Source of the DNA: Flavobacteriales bacterium
Lineage (GTDB): Bacteria > Bacteroidota > Bacteroidia > Flavobacteriales > TMED113
Length of the DNA stretch: 64,000 nucleotides
NCBI GenBank assembly: GCA_002714185.1
Contig: PAWM01000017.1
Location: 36,183 to 100,182, forward strand
Direction: 5' to 3'
In this document: positions 37,433 through 46,764 of the stretch, in pieces
Layout of the letters: each line of letters opens with the position of its first letter
How positions within the stretch are numbered: position 1 is the first letter of the stretch
Notes under the pieces: model-generated
Seen by the model: only the letters and a program-made list of their open reading frames with translations
Told to the model about the DNA's origin: nothing
Databases searched by the model: none
Translations under genes and position numbers: made by a program

Positions 37433-39547
37433 ATGAAACCAGAATTAAAGACAGTGAAAATTTGTCTAAATAATGACAAAGAAATTACTATAGAAACAGG
37501 ACTATTAGCAAAACAAGCACATGGATCTTGTGTAGTAAAAATGGGTGACACAATGATATTAGCAACTGTGGTGTCAGATAAAAATCAAAAAGAAGGGATT
37601 GACTTCTTACCGCTTAGTGTTGACTACAGAGAAAAATTTGCAGCTGACGGCAGGTTCCCAGGAGGCTTTTTAAAAAGAGAAGGTCGACCATCAGACCAAG
37701 AAATTCTGGGCATGAGACTAGTTGACAGAGTTTTAAGACCATTATTTCCGAAAAATTATCATTCAGAAACACAAGTCATGATTCAGCTAATGTCGCATGA
37801 TAGAAATGTTGACCCCCATTCACTTATAGGACTAGCAGCTTCAACAGCACTAACTCTATCAGATATACCATTTGAAGGACCTATATCTGAAGTTAGAGTT
37901 GGTAGGATTAATGGTGATTTTATTATAAACCCCAGCCCCGAAGAATTAATAAGTTCTGACATAGACCTTATGATTGGAGCATCAACCGAATCAGTCATAA
38001 TGGTTGAAGGTGAAATGAAAGAAATCTCTGAAGAAGAAATGATTGAGGCAATTAAATTTGGACACGAAGCTATTAAAGATCAGTGCAACCTGCAGCTTGA
38101 ACTCCTTAAAAAATGTGATCCTATACTAAAACGAGAAAATATAGAGTCAGAAGACACTGAAATCACTAATAAAGTACATAAATATTGCTACGATTCAATT
38201 TATAAGATTGCAAGTAAAAATACCACTAAACAAGAAAGAACTGATCTACTTGACGACCTTAAAAATAAACTAATTGACACATTTTCTGAAGAAGAAAATA
38301 CAGAACATGGAGAAGAAATCAATAAAGCATTCTACTCATGTCAAAAAGAAGCGATAAGAAATTTTATTCTAGATACACAAACAAGATTAGATGGTAGAAA
38401 AACCGATGAAATTAGACCAATTTGGTGTGAAATAGATTATCTTCCAAAAACTCACGGATCAGCTGTATTTACTAGAGGTGAAACACAGTCATTAACTACA
38501 GTTACCCTTGGAACATCATTAGATGAAAACAGGCTAGATACTGTCACTCAACAAGGTGCTGAAAAATTTTACCTTCACTATAATTTTCCACCATTTTCTA
38601 CTGGTGAAGCTCGTATGAAATTTAGTGTCAGCAGAAGAGAAATTGGTCATGGAAACCTAGCTCAAAGAGCATTAAAAGATATGATTAAAGAATCTAATCC
38701 ATATACTATTAGAGTAGTTTCGGAAATACTTGAATCTAATGGATCATCCTCAATGGCAACAGTCTGTGCAGGAACATTAGCATTAATGGATGCCGGAGTA
38801 GAAATTATCAGACCTGTATCTGGTATAGCAATGGGATTAATTACAAATGAAGATAATTCAAAATTTGCAATATTATCTGATATTTTAGGAGATGAAGATT
38901 TCCTAGGTGATATGGACTTTAAAGTAACTGGTACTACAGCCGGTATCACTGCATGTCAAATGGATATGAAAGTAAAAGGTTTACCATATAACATATTAGA
39001 AGAAGCATTAAATCAATCTAAAAAAGGTAGACTACACATTTTAGATGAAATGCTAAAAACCATATCAAATAGTAGGGAAACACCTAAACCACACTCACCA
39101 AAAATGGTTACAATGACAATTCCAAAAGATATGATTGGAGGAATTATAGGTCCGGGTGGTAAGGTCATTCAAAAAATGCAAGCAGACACAGAAACAACAA
39201 TTACTATTAACGAAGAAGATAATATGGGAATTGTTGAAATACTTGGTACTAATTCGGAAGGAATAGAGAAAGCACAAAATACTATAAAAGATATTTGTTT
39301 TATTCCAGAAGTTGGAGAAATTTATGACGGTGTAGTGAAATCAATTCAGCCTTATGGAGCATTTGTAGAAATAAAAAAAGGAACAGACGGACTACTACAT
39401 ATCTCAGAAATTGATTGGAAAAGACTTGAAACTGTTGAAGAAGTTTTAAAAGAAGGTGATCCTGTTCAAGTTAAACTAATTAGTATTGATCCAAAAAATG
39501 GGAAAATGAAATTATCTCGAAAAATACTACTACCAAAACCTGAATAA
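37433..39547 (+). CDS. pnp: Polyribonucleotide nucleotidyltransferase (PNPase)
   Basis: A 704-residue phosphorolytic 3'-5' exoribonuclease. Two RNase PH domains are seen (about residues 10-225, with [15 protein letters not shown], and 315-540, with the catalytic region [22 protein letters not shown]), separated by a helical domain. The KH domain starts near residue 560 ([16 protein letters not shown]), and the S1 domain near 625 ([20 protein letters not shown]). All are complete. It trims mRNA 3' ends and works in RNA turnover and quality control. Confidence 0.98.
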   Translation: MKPELKTVKICLNNDKEITIETGLLAKQAHGSCVVKMGDTMILATVVSDKNQKEGIDFLPLSVDYREKFAADGRFPGGFLKREGRPSDQEILGMRLVDRVLRPLFPKNYHSETQVMIQLMSHDRNVDPHSLIGLAASTALTLSDIPFEGPISEVRVGRINGDFIINPSPEELISSDIDLMIGASTESVIMVEGEMKEISEEEMIEAIKFGHEAIKDQCNLQLELLKKCDPILKRENIESEDTEITNKVHKYCYDSIYKIASKNTTKQERTDLLDDLKNKLIDTFSEEENTEHGEEINKAFYSCQKEAIRNFILDTQTRLDGRKTDEIRPIWCEIDYLPKTHGSAVFTRGETQSLTTVTLGTSLDENRLDTVTQQGAEKFYLHYNFPPFSTGEARMKFSVSRREIGHGNLAQRALKDMIKESNPYTIRVVSEILESNGSSSMATVCAGTLALMDAGVEIIRPVSGIAMGLITNEDNSKFAILSDILGDEDFLGDMDFKVTGTTAGITACQMDMKVKGLPYNILEEALNQSKKGRLHILDEMLKTISNSRETPKPHSPKMVTMTIPKDMIGGIIGPGGKVIQKMQADTETTITINEEDNMGIVEILGTNSEGIEKAQNTIKDICFIPEVGEIYDGVVKSIQPYGAFVEIKKGTDGLLHISEIDWKRLETVEEVLKEGDPVQVKLISIDPKNGKMKLSRKILLPKPE

Positions 39548-39566
39548 GTTAAATTATAATTGAAAT

Positions 39567-40430
39567 ATGAGACAGCTAAAAATCACAAAACAAGTCACAA
39601 ATAGAGAAACAGCTTCTCTTGATAAATACTTACAAGAAATAGGAAAAGTGGACTTGATTTCTGCTGACGAAGAAGTTACATTAGCTCAAAGAATAAAAGA
39701 AGGGGATGAAATTGCACTAGAAAAACTAACAAAAGCTAATCTTCGTTTTGTGGTGTCAGTTGCTAAACAATACCAAAATCAAGGACTCTCACTACCAGAT
39801 TTAATTAATGAGGGAAACCTAGGACTAATAAAAGCTGATAAAAGATTTGATGAAACAAGGGGTTTCAAATTTATTTCTTATGCTGTATGGTGGATTAGAC
39901 AGTCAATTCTACAAGCATTAGCTGAACAATCTAGAATTGTAAGATTACCACTAAATAAAATTGGCTCAATAAATAAAATCAATAAAACTTATGCATCTCT
40001 TGAACAAAAATATGAAAGAGAACCTTCAGCAGATGAAATTGCAAATGTTTTAGAAATTAGTGCAAACGATGTTCGTGAATCACAAAGAAACTCAGGAAGA
40101 CATATATCAATGGATGCACCATTAGTTGATGGTGAAGATAGTAATCTATATGATGTAATTATGAGTGGAGAAAGCCCAAATCCTGATGATAGTTTAATTA
40201 ATGATTCACTAAGAACAGAAATTGAAAGATCATTAACAACCTTAACAGATAGAGAAGCTGATGTAATTCGATTATATTTTGGTTTAGGAAGTAAGCATGC
40301 TATGACACTTGAAGAAATTGGAGAAAAATTTGATTTAACGAGAGAAAGAGTGAGGCAAATAAAAGAAAAAGGAATTAGGCGATTAAAACACACTTCAAGA
40401 AGTAAAATTTTAAAAACATACCTAGGTTAA
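39567..40430 (+). CDS. rpoD: RNA polymerase primary sigma factor (RpoD/SigA, Bacteroidota type)
   Basis: A 287-residue sigma-70 protein with no region 1.1, which is typical of the primary sigma of Bacteroidota and explains their unusual promoter consensus. Region 1.2/2 carries [54 protein letters not shown] and [20 protein letters not shown] (2.3-2.4). Region 3 includes IVRLPLNKI, and region 4 has [17 protein letters not shown] and the helix-turn-helix [20 protein letters not shown]. It is the third gene after the rpsO promoter. Confidence 0.97.
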   Translation: MRQLKITKQVTNRETASLDKYLQEIGKVDLISADEEVTLAQRIKEGDEIALEKLTKANLRFVVSVAKQYQNQGLSLPDLINEGNLGLIKADKRFDETRGFKFISYAVWWIRQSILQALAEQSRIVRLPLNKIGSINKINKTYASLEQKYEREPSADEIANVLEISANDVRESQRNSGRHISMDAPLVDGEDSNLYDVIMSGESPNPDDSLINDSLRTEIERSLTTLTDREADVIRLYFGLGSKHAMTLEEIGEKFDLTRERVRQIKEKGIRRLKHTSRSKILKTYLG

Positions 40431-40434
40431 ATTT

Positions 40435-41085
40435 ATGAGCCATTTAATTGCTCCATCAATGCTGGCTTGTGATTTTTCAAATTTAAAATCACAAGTAGAT
40501 ATGATTAATCAAAGTGAAGCAGATTGGTTACACTTAGATGTTATGGATGGGATATTTGTACCAAATATTTCTTTTGGTATTCCAATTATTGAATCAATAT
40601 CAAAACTTACAGATAAACCACTAGATGTACACTTAATGATCGAAAAACCTGATAGATATATAAAAAATTTTAAACAAGCTGGAGCTAATATATTAACTGT
40701 ACATCTTGAAGCTTGTACACATTTACACAGAACACTTGATACTATTAAGAAAGAAGGCATGAAAGCTGGAGTTGCAATTAACCCACATACCTCAGTAAAT
40801 AATCTTTTTGATGTATTAAAAAATGTAGATTTAATTTGTATAATGTCAGTAAATCCTGGATTTGGTGGACAATTCTTTATAGAAAACACATATAATAAAA
40901 TAAAAAAATTAATAAGCCTAAGAAAAGAAACAGAAAGTGATTTTTTGATAGAAATTGATGGCGGTGTAAATTTAAAGAATGCTAGTAAATTAATTACTGA
41001 AGGAGTTGATATACTGGTTGCAGGAAACACAGTTTTCAAATCTAATGACCCTAAACAAACTATTAAGTCATTAAAAACTATTTAA
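40435..41085 (+). CDS. rpe: Ribulose-phosphate 3-epimerase
   Basis: A 216-residue TIM-barrel epimerase interconverting ribulose 5-phosphate and xylulose 5-phosphate in the pentose phosphate pathway. APSMLACDFSNL, WLHLDVMDGIFVPNISFG (metal ligand His/Asp), LDVHLMIEKP, MSVNPGFGGQFF and the phosphate-binding IDGGVNLKN and VAGNTVF are all present. It begins 4 bases after rpoD, the usual Bacteroidota order. Its last 8 bases overlap the convergent gene. Confidence 0.97.
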   Translation: MSHLIAPSMLACDFSNLKSQVDMINQSEADWLHLDVMDGIFVPNISFGIPIIESISKLTDKPLDVHLMIEKPDRYIKNFKQAGANILTVHLEACTHLHRTLDTIKKEGMKAGVAINPHTSVNNLFDVLKNVDLICIMSVNPGFGGQFFIENTYNKIKKLISLRKETESDFLIEIDGGVNLKNASKLITEGVDILVAGNTVFKSNDPKQTIKSLKTI

Positions 41086-42280
41086 CATAATCAAATAAAT
41101 AACTAAATCTATTAGTTAGTTTACCATTTAGTGTAATAGTAGCTCTATTAATAATATTTTTTTCACTCAATAAATCTGGAAGAATCTTATCTATAAATAC
41201 CTCACCAAAATGTATTGATGCATCCCTTGGCAATGAACATGGAAGATTATCTACAGCCATCACTACTATATTTTTATCTTTTGAATAATCATCTTCAAAT
41301 CCAGTATATGGATTATAACCATAAAACGGAGATTCAATAGTAGATGGTCTTATTGTACATGCAATAGGACCATCAATATCACAACTAATATCCCCTACTA
41401 CTTTAACATTAAACTTAGAATTACTTATATCATTTTTAGTTAATAAAAAAGGATTATTTGGAGCAAAATAATGCCCTGTAATTAACATATCAGCAATAGC
41501 TGTATAGTCAGTAAGCCTAGACATATATGAGCTAGGATTATTATAAAAATCATCTTTTGACCCCAAAGATCCATCATTTTTTTTAACACAATCAAATGAA
41601 TTTAATTGAATATACACTGGTTCTTTAAATTTTAAATTTAAGAAATCATTTTTATTGACCTTTTTAATACCTAATAAATTTAGCACTTCAACTGCACCTT
41701 TTGCAACCCTTCCTGAACCTGTTAAAATAATTTTAAAATTTTTAGGAAGAGATACTTTAAAAAGCTCCTTATCTAACTGAAATTTATTAATTAATAATTG
41801 TGGAAATTCAAGTTCATATTTTTTTGTTTTCTTCCCATAAGCTAAGAAGGTATTATAACACCCAACTATACCAGCATATCGTCCAAAACCAATTAATCGT
41901 TGATTTTTAGAGTTAGTTAATGTTTCATAATCGACCAATTGAATATTCTTTCTAAGAATACTTTGTAATAATAATTTATTATATGGCTGCTTTTTAATAG
42001 TATGTGAAAAGAAAAAGAAAATTTTATTATCAATCAACATATCAATTGGAACTTCCTTAATCCCCATAATAATATGACACATAGATAAATCTTCTCTAAC
42101 GGTAACTCCAAAGTTAGTGTACTCTGAATCAGAAAAACATCGATTTTGGCTAGACTGGATAAATATAGAAACTTCAGGATATTTGTGTAGAATATCTGCA
42201 CATTGTTTTGGAGAAAACACAACTCTTCTATCAGGAGGAACCTTTCCTTCTCTTAATAATCCTATATTGAGACTTTTCAT
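41078..42280 (-). CDS. NAD(P)-dependent oxidoreductase of the alanine/saccharopine dehydrogenase (LYS1-like) family
   Basis: A 400-residue protein with the two-domain layout of AlaDH/PNT and saccharopine dehydrogenases. The N-terminal catalytic domain has NIGLLREGKVPPDRRVVFSP and IIMGIKEVP, the FSHTIKKQPYN loop and GFGRYAGIVGCYN; the Rossmann part has IILTGSGRVAKGAVEVL. The C-terminal GDISCDIDGPIACTIRPSTI and NLPCSLPRDAS stretches match lysine-forming saccharopine dehydrogenase-like proteins of Bacteroidota. The true substrate is uncertain, since lysine metabolism genes are not adjacent. It is transcribed toward rpe. Confidence 0.85.
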   Translation of the reverse strand: MKSLNIGLLREGKVPPDRRVVFSPKQCADILHKYPEVSIFIQSSQNRCFSDSEYTNFGVTVREDLSMCHIIMGIKEVPIDMLIDNKIFFFFSHTIKKQPYNKLLLQSILRKNIQLVDYETLTNSKNQRLIGFGRYAGIVGCYNTFLAYGKKTKKYELEFPQLLINKFQLDKELFKVSLPKNFKIILTGSGRVAKGAVEVLNLLGIKKVNKNDFLNLKFKEPVYIQLNSFDCVKKNDGSLGSKDDFYNNPSSYMSRLTDYTAIADMLITGHYFAPNNPFLLTKNDISNSKFNVKVVGDISCDIDGPIACTIRPSTIESPFYGYNPYTGFEDDYSKDKNIVVMAVDNLPCSLPRDASIHFGEVFIDKILPDLLSEKNIINRATITLNGKLTNRFSYLFDYVK

Positions 42281-42319
42281 TATCGTTGTAAAATTATAAA
42301 ATAATTAAACTATTGTATG

Positions 42320-42327
42320 TAAATTTG
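42320..42327 (+). promoter_or_regulatory. Candidate -7 element for tmRNA
   Basis: TAAATTTG fits TAnnTTTG and ends 30 bases before the mature tmRNA 5' end, leaving a short leader to be removed by RNase P. No TTG lies at the standard -33 spacing. Confidence 0.5.
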
Positions 42328-42357
42328 CGATTAATAAATTAGGATCTTTGATTTAAT

Positions 42358-42720
42358 GGGGATGACCGGCTTTGACAGCAAGGTTAATAAAATAATAAGC
42401 ATGTCGAGTATTGTTATACTCTCTCGTAAAAAAAGTATGCAAAATTTTAATTGGCGAGAATAACTACGCTTTAGCTGCTTAATTTAATATTAATTAGCTT
42501 TTGTTCCCGTATTAGGTTTTTTCAACACCTAAAACATGGAACATCATTTAAGTTGAAATAGCTTTAATAACACCTGGGTATTAAAGTGAAATTTACCAGG
42601 ATAAGGTTAATTTTGGTTGTGTTATAGCTGAGTTAATTCGAAAACTAAATAACACTAAACATGTAGAAAATTATTATGTTACTTGTTTGGACCAGGGTTC
42701 GATTCCCTGCATCTCCACTA
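42358..42720 (+). ncRNA. ssrA: Transfer-messenger RNA (tmRNA)
   Basis: The trans-translation RNA that rescues stalled ribosomes. The 5' end GGGGATGACCGGCTTTGACAGC and the 3' end with T-loop GGTTCGATTCCCTGCATCTCC are diagnostic; GGGGATG pairs with CATCTCC (42710-42716). The tag reading frame is clear at 42453-42482: GGC GAG AAT AAC TAC GCT TTA GCT GCT TAA, giving GENNYALAA, a tag type known from Bacteroidota. The discriminator base is A42717, and the next bases are CTA, so the CCA end is not genomically encoded. The region around 42500-42650 holds the pseudoknots. The 500-base gap between the flanking protein genes is filled by this RNA. Confidence 0.97.
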
Positions 42721-42780
42721 AATTAAATGAATAGTAATTTTTGATAAATACAATAATAAAATTTACAAAAACTTAGTAGA

Positions 42781-44034
42781 ATGAAAACTTATTTATTAAT
42801 CACATCATTATTTCTACAAACATTTTTATTTTCACAAACATGCATGTATGACTTTCTTATTAAGAAAAAATGTACAAATAATACTTTTAAAGTATTTTAC
42901 GAAAATGTATATAATGCATCTAAAAATAGAATGTCGACAAATAATAATACATATTATATTCCGGTAGTCTTTCATATTGTTTACAATACCGATGCTCAAA
43001 ACATAGCTGACTCAATTGTATATTCTCAAATTGATGTATTAAATGAAGATTATCGTAGACTAAATGCAAATGCTTCTGATACTCGAGATGAGTTTTTAGA
43101 GTTCGCAGGTGATGCTAATATTGAATTTTTCCTTGCTAATACTGATCCTGATGGAAACCCAACTAACGGCATAATTCATCAGTATACTTCTAGAGATGAA
43201 TTTCTAATGTTTGACAATATACTATCAAATGAAATTACCCTTGATGAAGTGAAATCTTCATTAACAGGTGGGTCAGATGCATGGAATACAAGCAAATACC
43301 TGAATATTTGGGTATGTAATATTGCAAGCTTAGATATTTTAGGATTAGAGCTTGGTCAAGTTTTTGGATATGCTTATCCTCCCACAAATATTGATGAAGC
43401 ATTATTAGAATTATCAAATTCACAAACTGTCCCTGATTGGCCCACAGATATGTTATCAAATGATGAATCTCTCCAAGGTGTTGTATTACATTATACAACT
43501 GTGGGTAGAAATAATCCATATGCAAATGACGATGGTATGGTTGAAAATAATCTAGGTAGAACTGCTGTACATGAAATAGGACATTACTTAGGTCTAAGAC
43601 ACACTTGGGGAGATGCAATAAGCTTTTTAGGTGAGGATGGGTGTAATCTAGATGATGGTATTTCAGACACACCCAATGCAAGCGATCAAGCTGGATATAT
43701 ATGTGATTTTAATAAAAATACTTGCACCGGTGATTTATTTGGGTCTACTGGGGAGGACTTACCTGATATGGTGGAAAATTATATGGACTATAGTCCAGAT
43801 GATTGCTTAAATATATTTACCAATGGACAAATTAATATTATGAGAAATATATTAGAAATAAGTAGACCTAATTTGATTAATGAATCAGTATCTGTTGAGA
43901 GTAATGATAGCCTATTAACTGATCTAAAACTAATTAAAAAAATTGATATATTAGGAAGACTAACAAATACAACAAAATTTAACATAGAATTTTACAATGA
44001 TGGTTCTGTTATGAAAAAATACATTATCAAATAA
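42781..44034 (+). CDS. Secreted pappalysin-type metalloprotease (M43-like) with a short sorting tail
   Basis: A 417-residue exported zinc metalloprotease. Signal peptide (MKTYLLITSLFLQTFLFSQT) and a short pro-region precede YYIPVVFHIVYN, typical of M43 cytophagalysin/pappalysin enzymes. The zinc site HEIGHYLGLRHTWG (HExxHxxGxxH) and the Met-turn ENYMDYSPDDC are complete. Cysteines fit conserved disulfides. The C terminus is a compact tail LIKKIDILGR... FYNDGSVMKKYIIK, shared with four gene products downstream, and likely a T9SS sorting signal. It lies just downstream of tmRNA and converges on the esterase gene with a 2-base gap. Confidence 0.92.
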   Translation: MKTYLLITSLFLQTFLFSQTCMYDFLIKKKCTNNTFKVFYENVYNASKNRMSTNNNTYYIPVVFHIVYNTDAQNIADSIVYSQIDVLNEDYRRLNANASDTRDEFLEFAGDANIEFFLANTDPDGNPTNGIIHQYTSRDEFLMFDNILSNEITLDEVKSSLTGGSDAWNTSKYLNIWVCNIASLDILGLELGQVFGYAYPPTNIDEALLELSNSQTVPDWPTDMLSNDESLQGVVLHYTTVGRNNPYANDDGMVENNLGRTAVHEIGHYLGLRHTWGDAISFLGEDGCNLDDGISDTPNASDQAGYICDFNKNTCTGDLFGSTGEDLPDMVENYMDYSPDDCLNIFTNGQINIMRNILEISRPNLINESVSVESNDSLLTDLKLIKKIDILGRLTNTTKFNIEFYNDGSVMKKYIIK

Positions 44035-44036
44035 AT

Positions 44037-45437
44037 TTATTTAATAATATAAAATTTCTCAATACTACCATCAGTAAATATTTTAGCACTAAAACCTAAT
44101 TGTGGATTTTGTCGACCAAGCACATCAATTGTTTTTATTAATGATTTATTTTGATTGAAATTTTCATTGTTCTGAAGAGGCCATGCAGCTACTTGCATAA
44201 AGAAATCCCATATTTGTTCATCTGCAAAACTAGGCCATGTGTGTTCCATTCCATTTGCAACATATAGTCTTAACTCTGTTGATGTATTACTAGTGCAACT
44301 AAAATATTGTGTAACATCAGTTGAATAGTCAAATCCAAAATTAATTGTTTCCTCATTTGTGCAACCGTGCATGTTACTCCAAAAATCCATAATTGTATAA
44401 ATATCTGGTGCTCCTCCCCAACCCTCACTCACATAGCCCATAGATCCATCCATAGGTACTACATCATCATTTGTTCCACTAATTTGCATTACTGGTATCA
44501 TTTCAGATGGGTTGCACTCATCCCAGTCTGGCCCACTCATTGTACCTGTTACTGAAGCAATTGCTTTAAAAATTTCTGGAGCATGACATGCTAATGACCA
44601 GCTCATGAAACCACCATTAGAGAAACCACATGAAAATGTTTTATTAGGATCTAAATCGTATTCTTCCTGAAGAGATAATGCTAGATTAGACAAGAACCCC
44701 AAATCATCCACCGTTGTCATTGAAGTATTAAAATTTGCATTCCAGTGGTTAACTCCCATCATATCAGCTAGTCCGTTGGGATAACATATTACAAATCCAT
44801 GTTGATTAGCTTGTTCTTGAAATAGACCAATCATATCTGACCCAGAACCCCAATAGCCATGTAATACAAACACAAGCGGAGCATTTTCTGGTAAGTTCTC
44901 AGGAACATATAAAAAATATTCTCTTTCTTGTTTGTCCCAGTCATAAAATAGTGGTGTAATACAAGAGTCATCATCTATGGTAGCTAATTCATTATAATTA
45001 ATTGCATCTTGATTAGTGCATCCTGGGATTTCCCATTCACAAGGGTCAGTATTGACTTCAAATGTCCAATACCCCCAAGTTCCATCAGTTAGCTCATATG
45101 TCTCAGGAGATTTTGTATTATTTACATTAACAACTATATATCCATCGTTCCAGCCGTCTCCATAACTGTCGTATGCCCCAATCATATAGCATCCATCACT
45201 TGGTAGACATGCTTCAAAATTAATTGTTTCATAATTATTTGTGCCAAGAAATCCCATTATTTGATTTTCTGAACTCGGATTTGCTGTCATCCAGGTGTTA
45301 TAATCCCATAATCCCCAAGCCATTTCATAAGCCCATTCTCCAGTAGTGGTTGATATAGATATTGTATATTCATTTTCATCACACTGAGAATTAGATATTA
45401 AAGGAAAAATAATTAGTATAAGTAAAATATATCTCAT
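44037..45437 (-). CDS. Secreted esterase of the PHB depolymerase/feruloyl esterase (LpqC) family
   Basis: A 466-residue exported alpha/beta hydrolase. After the signal peptide comes a C...YDSYGDGWNDGY module (about residues 20-130), one Cys-rich GCTNQDAINYNELATIDDDSC repeat (about 139-159) and a catalytic domain similar to PHB depolymerase/feruloyl esterases: oxyanion VFVLHGYWGSG, nucleophile elbow CGFSNGGFMS, acid near ISGTNDDVVP and His in NGMEHTWPS. The substrate may be polyester, acetyl or feruloyl esters; the sequence does not tell. The tail LIKTIDVLGR... IFTDGSIEKFYIIK matches the neighbours. It is the last gene of a four-gene secreted operon. Confidence 0.88.
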   Translation of the reverse strand: MRYILLILIIFPLISNSQCDENEYTISISTTTGEWAYEMAWGLWDYNTWMTANPSSENQIMGFLGTNNYETINFEACLPSDGCYMIGAYDSYGDGWNDGYIVVNVNNTKSPETYELTDGTWGYWTFEVNTDPCEWEIPGCTNQDAINYNELATIDDDSCITPLFYDWDKQEREYFLYVPENLPENAPLVFVLHGYWGSGSDMIGLFQEQANQHGFVICYPNGLADMMGVNHWNANFNTSMTTVDDLGFLSNLALSLQEEYDLDPNKTFSCGFSNGGFMSWSLACHAPEIFKAIASVTGTMSGPDWDECNPSEMIPVMQISGTNDDVVPMDGSMGYVSEGWGGAPDIYTIMDFWSNMHGCTNEETINFGFDYSTDVTQYFSCTSNTSTELRLYVANGMEHTWPSFADEQIWDFFMQVAAWPLQNNENFNQNKSLIKTIDVLGRQNPQLGFSAKIFTDGSIEKFYIIK

Positions 45438-45448
45438 ATAATATTTAT

Positions 45449-46762
45449 TTAGTTTATGATGTATTGTTTTTCGACAGTACCATCATCATAAATATTAAAC
45501 AAGAATCTAGAATTACTAGTGTTATGTCGACCTAAGTAGTCAACCGAGTAAAGTAAATGCTTAATAGAAAAATTTTCATCAATATTAGTATAATTAAAAT
45601 TTGGATTATATAATTCAATTATTTCGTTTGGACCTTGACTTGGCCAAGAGTAACCATTAGTAGCTAAGTATATTTTACCGTCTGGACTAACACAGATATC
45701 TCTTAATCTACCCCATTCATTATTAAAAAATTCAGTGTATTCAGTAACCTCCTGCCCATCGTCAGTAAATTCGAATCTTACGAGCATTTTATCCTTTAAA
45801 ACAGTCATTAAAAGAGTATTTTGAAACTCAGGAATTGAAGGATGATAATACCATATAATATCAGAAGTAGCAATCGTACTTGAGCCACTACTCCAAATCG
45901 CATCTACAATATTATTGTCTTCACAATAATCAGTTTCTGTATAGTTATTACTTAAATCACTTGCGTAATAATAATCTACCGATAGATTATCGCAATAACC
46001 CTGCACATTGGGCCATCCATAATTCGAACCAGAACTTAAAATATTTAATTCATCATCATTACTTGGTCCATGCTCAGAACTATAAATTATATTATTTGCA
46101 CCTATCGCTAAACCCTGTGCATTTCTATGACCTAAGCTCCATACTAAACTACCAGGAATTGGATTATCAACAGCAGGACTACCCATAGTTCCATCAGTTG
46201 GATTAATACTCATTCTCAATGTTTTACCTGTTAACTCGTTAATATCTTGAGAAGCATCCCAATCTTGGGCATCTCCTGTAGTAATCAACATTGTTAAATC
46301 ATCCATTGCAAGTAATCTACACCCAATATGTGTACTATTGCCATCAAGACCATCTAATAAGATAACTTCATTTATTAATTGATCTAAATTTTGATCATAT
46401 TCATAATATACTATTTTTTCTTTTGCACCTGAGGACAAGTATGTGTATGCTAAAAAAACATATGGGTAACCTTCATTAAATAAAGGATGAATTTCCATAC
46501 CTAAAAGCCCAGCCTCATTAGAATCCCAAACATCACTTTGAATATCCAAGATAATGTGCTTGTCTCCTGTTTCAACATTAATTCTACTAACTAAACCAGA
46601 TCTTTCAGTTACCCACAGATAATTATCTGGTCCCCATTTAATTTCCCAAGGCACATCTAAACCATTCACAACCTCTCTTTCATTTAATATTGTAGAGCCA
46701 ACTTGATGTTGAGAATATAAAAAGTTAGTAGTTAATAATACAAGTAGTAAAAAAATTTTCAT
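45449..46762 (-). CDS. Secreted PQQ-type sugar (glucose/sorbosone) dehydrogenase family protein
   Basis: A 437-residue exported beta-propeller of the GSDH family. VVNGLDVPWEIKWGPDNYLWVTERSG opens the propeller; LGMEIHPLF, HIGCRLLAMDDLTMLITTGDAQ, SLGHRNAQGLAIG, SSEHGPSNDDELNIL and YGWPNVQGYCD are hallmark blade motifs with the residues that bind PQQ and Ca2+ in soluble glucose dehydrogenase. It probably oxidises sugars with PQQ as cofactor; whether the cell makes PQQ cannot be seen here. The tail LLYSVDYLGR... IYDDGTVEKQYIIN is the shared tail. It is separated from neighbours by 2 and 11 bases. Confidence 0.88.
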   Translation of the reverse strand: MKIFLLLVLLTTNFLYSQHQVGSTILNEREVVNGLDVPWEIKWGPDNYLWVTERSGLVSRINVETGDKHIILDIQSDVWDSNEAGLLGMEIHPLFNEGYPYVFLAYTYLSSGAKEKIVYYEYDQNLDQLINEVILLDGLDGNSTHIGCRLLAMDDLTMLITTGDAQDWDASQDINELTGKTLRMSINPTDGTMGSPAVDNPIPGSLVWSLGHRNAQGLAIGANNIIYSSEHGPSNDDELNILSSGSNYGWPNVQGYCDNLSVDYYYASDLSNNYTETDYCEDNNIVDAIWSSGSSTIATSDIIWYYHPSIPEFQNTLLMTVLKDKMLVRFEFTDDGQEVTEYTEFFNNEWGRLRDICVSPDGKIYLATNGYSWPSQGPNEIIELYNPNFNYTNIDENFSIKHLLYSVDYLGRHNTSNSRFLFNIYDDGTVEKQYIIN

Positions 46763-46764
46763 AA

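Noticed and set aside
42735-42743. TAATTTTTG as a promoter for the metalloprotease gene at 42781
   Set aside because: It has one T too many for TAnnTTTG and no -33 box; the gene may be read from the tmRNA promoter or another site.
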